DNA of 64,000 nt from Prinsepia uniflora (lineage: Eukaryota > Streptophyta > Magnoliopsida > Rosales > Rosaceae), in contig CM064871.1 of NCBI GenBank assembly GCA_032719365.1, positions 25,889,566-25,953,565 on the forward strand. Reading direction: 5' to 3'. The number at the start of each line of letters is the position of its first letter. The first letter of the stretch is position 1. Shown one piece after another: positions 60,996-64,000 of the stretch. Position numbers and translations under genes: made by a program. The notes under the pieces were generated by a model. It was given only the letters and a program-made list of their open reading frames with translations. It was not told where the DNA came from and did no database searches.

Positions 60996-61669
60996 ATGTT
61001 TATGTTATGTATATATATGTTCGTCTACCTTCCTTTACATGTTCTACTATCTCCTCCGGGGAGGGTCGTTGGCCTGGGTGGACCCCGGAGTAGTCACGGA
61101 GCACCGACTGAGTGGAGTCACCCCCCAGTTGGGTTCCTTACTCTCAGGAAGGCTATGATTACTCTTACCTCGGGTAGGGTCAGTGGTCTACGGACATTGA
61201 CCTTGACTTTGAGATGACTCGGATTGAGACCCGGGTAGCGCGCGCGTGGCTTTGGATACCGTGATAGGATTGGTTGTGTGACTTATATATATGTACGTGA
61301 TGGATATATGATATATGATATGTGGTGTGTACAGGTGTGCACAGGATTTGGGCAGTGGCCCGTATGGTCGTTTTCATTGTGGTCCTTTCGACCTTGGTTT
61401 ATATACTTTGGGCTTAGTCCCACATATGGTTTGTTTTGGATAAATGGTTTTCGAATGCATGCATGCTTTTTAGTGGAGGGTACAAAGGTCTTCTCGTTAA
61501 AATGTTTTTATAAACTTTTGTTTTGTCCACTCACAGTTTTTAATGTTTTGACTGCCCTTCAGGTTGACATCGGATGTGGACTGTAGCAGGGACCGAGATA
61601 TCACATGCCTCCTCCGGATCCTGGCGTACTCTGATAGCCCGGGAGGGCAAAGGACGAAAATATCCCTTG

Positions 61670-61690
61670 TCTGACACTTCGTGTCAGACG
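61670..61690 (+). other. U5 stem-loop, perfect 9-bp stem
   Basis: GTCTGACAC and GTGTCAGAC surround TTC, 52 bases before the LTR end and about 56 bases before the primer site. Confidence 0.75.
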
Positions 61691-61745
61691 GGAGCAGGGT
61701 CATCCCGCACTAATCCCGGGGGGATTGGGATGGGTCCTGTCAACG

Positions 61746-61757
61746 TGGTATCAGAGC
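61746..61757 (+). other. primer-binding site of LARD Z
   Basis: TGGTATCAGAGC, exact, three bases after the LTR end CTGTCA. Confidence 0.93.
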
Positions 61758-62576
61758 GGGGTTGTCTCTCTTCGAGCAACCGCGGAGCTCTTGGAGTATG
61801 TATGCTGGTCGAGGATGTGATGTCTCATTGGGCTGCAGTCCGTGGTCAACCTGATTGTTGGGGTGCCGGTGCGATAGTTAGTAGGATTGGCATGCCTTGG
61901 TTCGACATTTGAGGCCGGGGTTGCCATGTTTCTGTCAGGGTTGGCAGTGTGGAACCCTACGGAAGGCTTAACGTAGTATTACGTTAGAGTTTTGGATCGT
62001 GAGACGGTTAGTTGGGATCGTCTTCACGATGTCGTAGGATCGATTCCGACGACTGGTTAGGAGTGTGACCATTAGATGGTCAGATTATGTTGAGTTAAAT
62101 GGATTTACTGCAGTTGGCAGTTAGCAACCGGATTCGAGGAATCCGAGTTGGAGTGTTGGTAGGATTGGATTGACGTCTTTACGATGTCGGACCGCGGGGT
62201 CGGTCAGATTGTTGATTTTACTGCTTTTCGCAGTTGGGTTCCGAGGAACTCTAGGTGTGATCGTGGAACCCTACTTTGGGGTGTATGGTTCGGAAATGTG
62301 AGTTGGCGAGTGGTGTGACTTTGACGACTATTCGGATTTGGGGTTCGTTAGTCGGTCTAGTCATATCAGCTTGTGTTGGGACTGCACTTCGCAGTCGGGA
62401 TTGTACTTATCGGTTTGACCTAGTTGGTTGTCGTGCTACTTCAGTTGTGATGGACTGTTGGTACAACTAAGGTCGTGGATGACCTGGTAGACGACATTGG
62501 GTTAGTCGAGTTGCGACTGGTTAGAGTTTGGTTGGACAGGTTACCAGGGTTGGTACTTGTCGATGGGTAGATGTAC

Positions 62577-62601
62577 GTACCTTGTACGTTGTTCAAGGTA
62601 C
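62577..62601 (+). other. conserved internal hairpin
   Basis: GTACCTTG and CAAGGTAC pair perfectly around TACGTTGTT. Inverted, partly decayed versions lie near 13528-13556 and 53974-54002 in other internal domains, next to the conserved GTACGTACATCT. Confidence 0.65.
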
Positions 62602-63256
62602 GACACTGGGCAGACTTGTGGTTCCTAGTGACGGTATATAGGTTATACTCGTAGTCCGTTGGTGAGCGTGTTGGTAGTCGGCTTAGTTCCGAAACCATTG
62701 GATTAGTTGAGGTCGTGAACTGGACATTGGATACCGTGCATTGGGTCATGGTATTTCTGATGGGTCTAGTTACACACAGGTCGGGTGAATTGTTGGTTAG
62801 TGTAACCACGAGTGAGTATAGTGACAGATTTCGATTGACGACTGTCAAGTGGTGACAATTTGTCGGAGGTGTCATCGTGGATCGGTTAGTGAGTTTTGGT
62901 GACTCCCAGTGGGAGTAGATATCAGGATAGTTAGTGGTTGAGCACGGAACCGTCTAGTTGGTTGTGTCAACGAAACGGTAGATTCGACAAGTAGTGTCAA
63001 TTCAGAACGCATGACTACTGTCATTCGACGTGGTCGAACGTAGTCGATACGATATGGATGTTAGCGGTACGTCTGGTTGCAGACGAGTATTATTCTGGTT
63101 AGTGGGTGTACTAGCGTACATGTATTTTGAGGTTGATTCTACTTTCCACGAGCTGGATGTGGAATCAGGATAGTTGGAGTTTCGAGAATGAAACTAATTA
63201 AGGAGGGAAGAACGGTTGGATTAGAGTCGGTTGGAATTTCGAGGACGAAATTAATT

Positions 63257-63268
63257 AAGGAGGGAAGG
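63257..63268 (+). other. polypurine tract of LARD Z
   Basis: AAGGAGGGAAGG stands one base before the LTR start TGTAACGACCC and follows TTTCGAGGACGAAATTAATT. The same pair of motifs, inverted, adjoins the LTRs ending at 12933, 44095 and 52792. Confidence 0.9.
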
Positions 63269-63269
63269 T

Positions 63270-64000
63270 TGTAACGACCCGTCCCAAATTCCATGATTAT
63301 ATTAGTGACTAATCACGATTAGTGAGGCTAATCCGTGATTAGTAGAGCGAAATCGGACGAACGATGCGAAATGACCGTTTTGCCCTTGGTGGTGGCAAAA
63401 CGTTGACTTTTTAATCGGGCGGTCAAATGGACTTTGACCGATGACCGTGACGTAGTTCGTGACGTCACGAGTTCATAGACAGGTGGCACGTTCAATTCCG
63501 ACGTTCGAGGAAGAAGTTATGACGTTCGGAAGTTTATGGGCATTTTGGTAATTTGGGTGAATTGGGGGTCAAAAGTTGACTTTTTGATCGGGAGGTCCGA
63601 TGGCCGAGGGCCGAAGACCGTTACGTAGATAAGGACGATACGAATCCGTAGACAGGCGACACGTCGAATTCGGACGTTCGACGGCGAAGTTACGGTTCAC
63701 GAAAGTTTCGGGATACTATTCCCGACGACACGTTTTACGAGGACAGTTTGTCTTTAGTGTGGACCCAGATATTTTGGCAGGCCAAGGGATGAGTGACAAG
63801 TGTCACCCATCCATTGCCCACCTTCCCACATACATGCATCGATCGATCATTCCTTCCATTTCAAACCATTACCCGATCTCACACCATTTCTTCTCCTCTG
63901 AACAACCCAACCCATTCTCTTCACTTGGTTTCACTTGAGGCTGGCACAGGAGATGACTGAGGACTGGTGGAGGTTGCTGGACGGCCGGAACCACCGTCCA
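63270..64000 (+). repeat. LARD Z 3' LTR, cut by window end
   Basis: TGTAACGACCCGTCCC starts the LTR. The 731 bases present correspond to 48852-49470 and 59485-59595, the uninterrupted form of the site where W inserted. This empty site proves W's boundaries. The palindrome is at 63787-63812. Confidence 0.95.

Larger units (their letters stand above)
59485..61742 (+). repeat. LARD Z 5' LTR, second part
   Basis: It resumes after W's right target copy and ends GGGATGGGTCCTGTCA. It contains a CG-rich block at 60005-60062, GTGAGTGGAC at 60359-60368, CATGCATG at 60386-60394, a short hairpin array at 60540-60665, a minisatellite at 60708-60995, CATGCATGC at 61455-61466, GTCCACTCAC at 61525-61534 and the U5 stem-loop at 61670-61690. 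Confidence 0.92.
61743..63269 (+). mobile_element. non-coding internal domain of LARD Z (1.5 kb)
   Basis: It opens with the primer site TGGTATCAGAGC at 61746-61757 and closes with TTTCGAGGACGAAATT and the purine tract AAGGAGGGAAGG (63257-63268). The middle has no supported gene; the longest minus-strand frame (144 codons, 62441-62875) is made of segments shared with other non-coding internal domains. Compared with W about 1.8 kb is missing, so Z is a shorter deletion derivative that still kept both replication ends. Confidence 0.9.
48852..64000 (+). mobile_element. plus-strand LARD Z, right end outside window
   Basis: The 5' LTR is 48852-49470 plus 59485-61742 (2877 bp after removing element W and one CCATT). 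The primer site is at 61746, the internal domain is 61743-63269 and the 3' LTR starts at 63270 and leaves the window. The first 731 bases of the two LTRs differ at only a few places by eye, so insertion was recent. It sits in the internal domain of LARD Y after CTTCA (48847-48851). The internal domain of only 1.5 kb is the shortest here and is non-coding. Confidence 0.93.

Noticed and set aside
61746..61757. tRNA gene fragments suggested by TGGTATCAGAGC
   Set aside because: The 12-base match adjoins LTR ends in every case and is a primer-binding site; no tRNA cloverleaf surrounds it.
62441..62875. 144-codon minus-strand frame in the Z internal domain
   Set aside because: Homologous segments in other copies are not open in the same frame and it lies antisense to the element.

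Overview
This window is intergenic heterochromatin from a large plant genome. It contains no intact protein-coding gene. Nearly every base belongs to long-terminal-repeat (LTR) retrotransposons inserted into one another. Plant origin is indicated by a Ty1/copia pol of plant type, a Ty3/gypsy pol of the plant Athila type, initiator tRNA-Met primer sites (TGGTATCAGAGC) and gypsy-like ends with the plant Tekay/Del signature (AATTTCGAGGACGAAATT plus a purine tract). I cannot name the species.

The dominant component is one family of large non-autonomous elements (LARD-type: LTRs of about 2.5-3.3 kb around a conserved but non-coding internal domain). Sense-strand LTRs begin TGTAACGACCCGTCCC or TGTAATGACCC and end GGGACGGGTCCTGTCA. 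A primer site follows the 5' LTR and the tract AAGGAGGGAAGG precedes the 3' LTR. No copy has a recognisable pol, so enzymes must come from elsewhere, plausibly a Tekay/Del chromovirus.

Left nest (1-35465). A minus-strand LARD (internal domain 30281-33831, LTR 33832-35465) received an Athila-like gypsy element, of which the right part is 19556-30280. That element was split by a plus-strand LARD (1-19555), which received a copia element (5540-16720, exact target-site duplication GAGCC). The copia element received another minus-strand LARD (9730-16160). Two solo LTRs (21501-22997 and 25907-28608) also lie in the Athila body. Some of this order is inferred, because the left ends are outside the window.

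Middle (35466-39932). This holds the only candidate host-like coding remnant: a frame from 35928 to 38194 split by a solo LTR (36168-38072). The frame rejoins when the LTR and one target copy are removed. A truncated related LTR and unassigned DNA follow.

Right nest (39933-64000). A minus-strand LARD Y (LTR 39933-44095, internal domain 44096-48851) carries two solo LTRs. Its internal domain was hit by a plus-strand LARD Z (48852 to beyond the window end). Z's 5' LTR was hit by a complete minus-strand LARD W (49471-59479, TSD CCATT, nearly identical LTRs), the youngest and most intact element.

The most interesting signal is recurring structure inside the LARD LTRs: an AP-1-like 12+2+12 palindrome upstream of an AT-rich block, a tandem U3 duplication carrying TGACG and GTCAA motifs, an inverted GTGAGTGGAC / GTCCACTCAC pair bracketing two CATGCATG motifs and an array of GGGCTTGAGGCCC hairpins, and a stem-loop just before the primer site. 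Their persistence in diverged copies suggests they are the working parts of a non-coding parasite.
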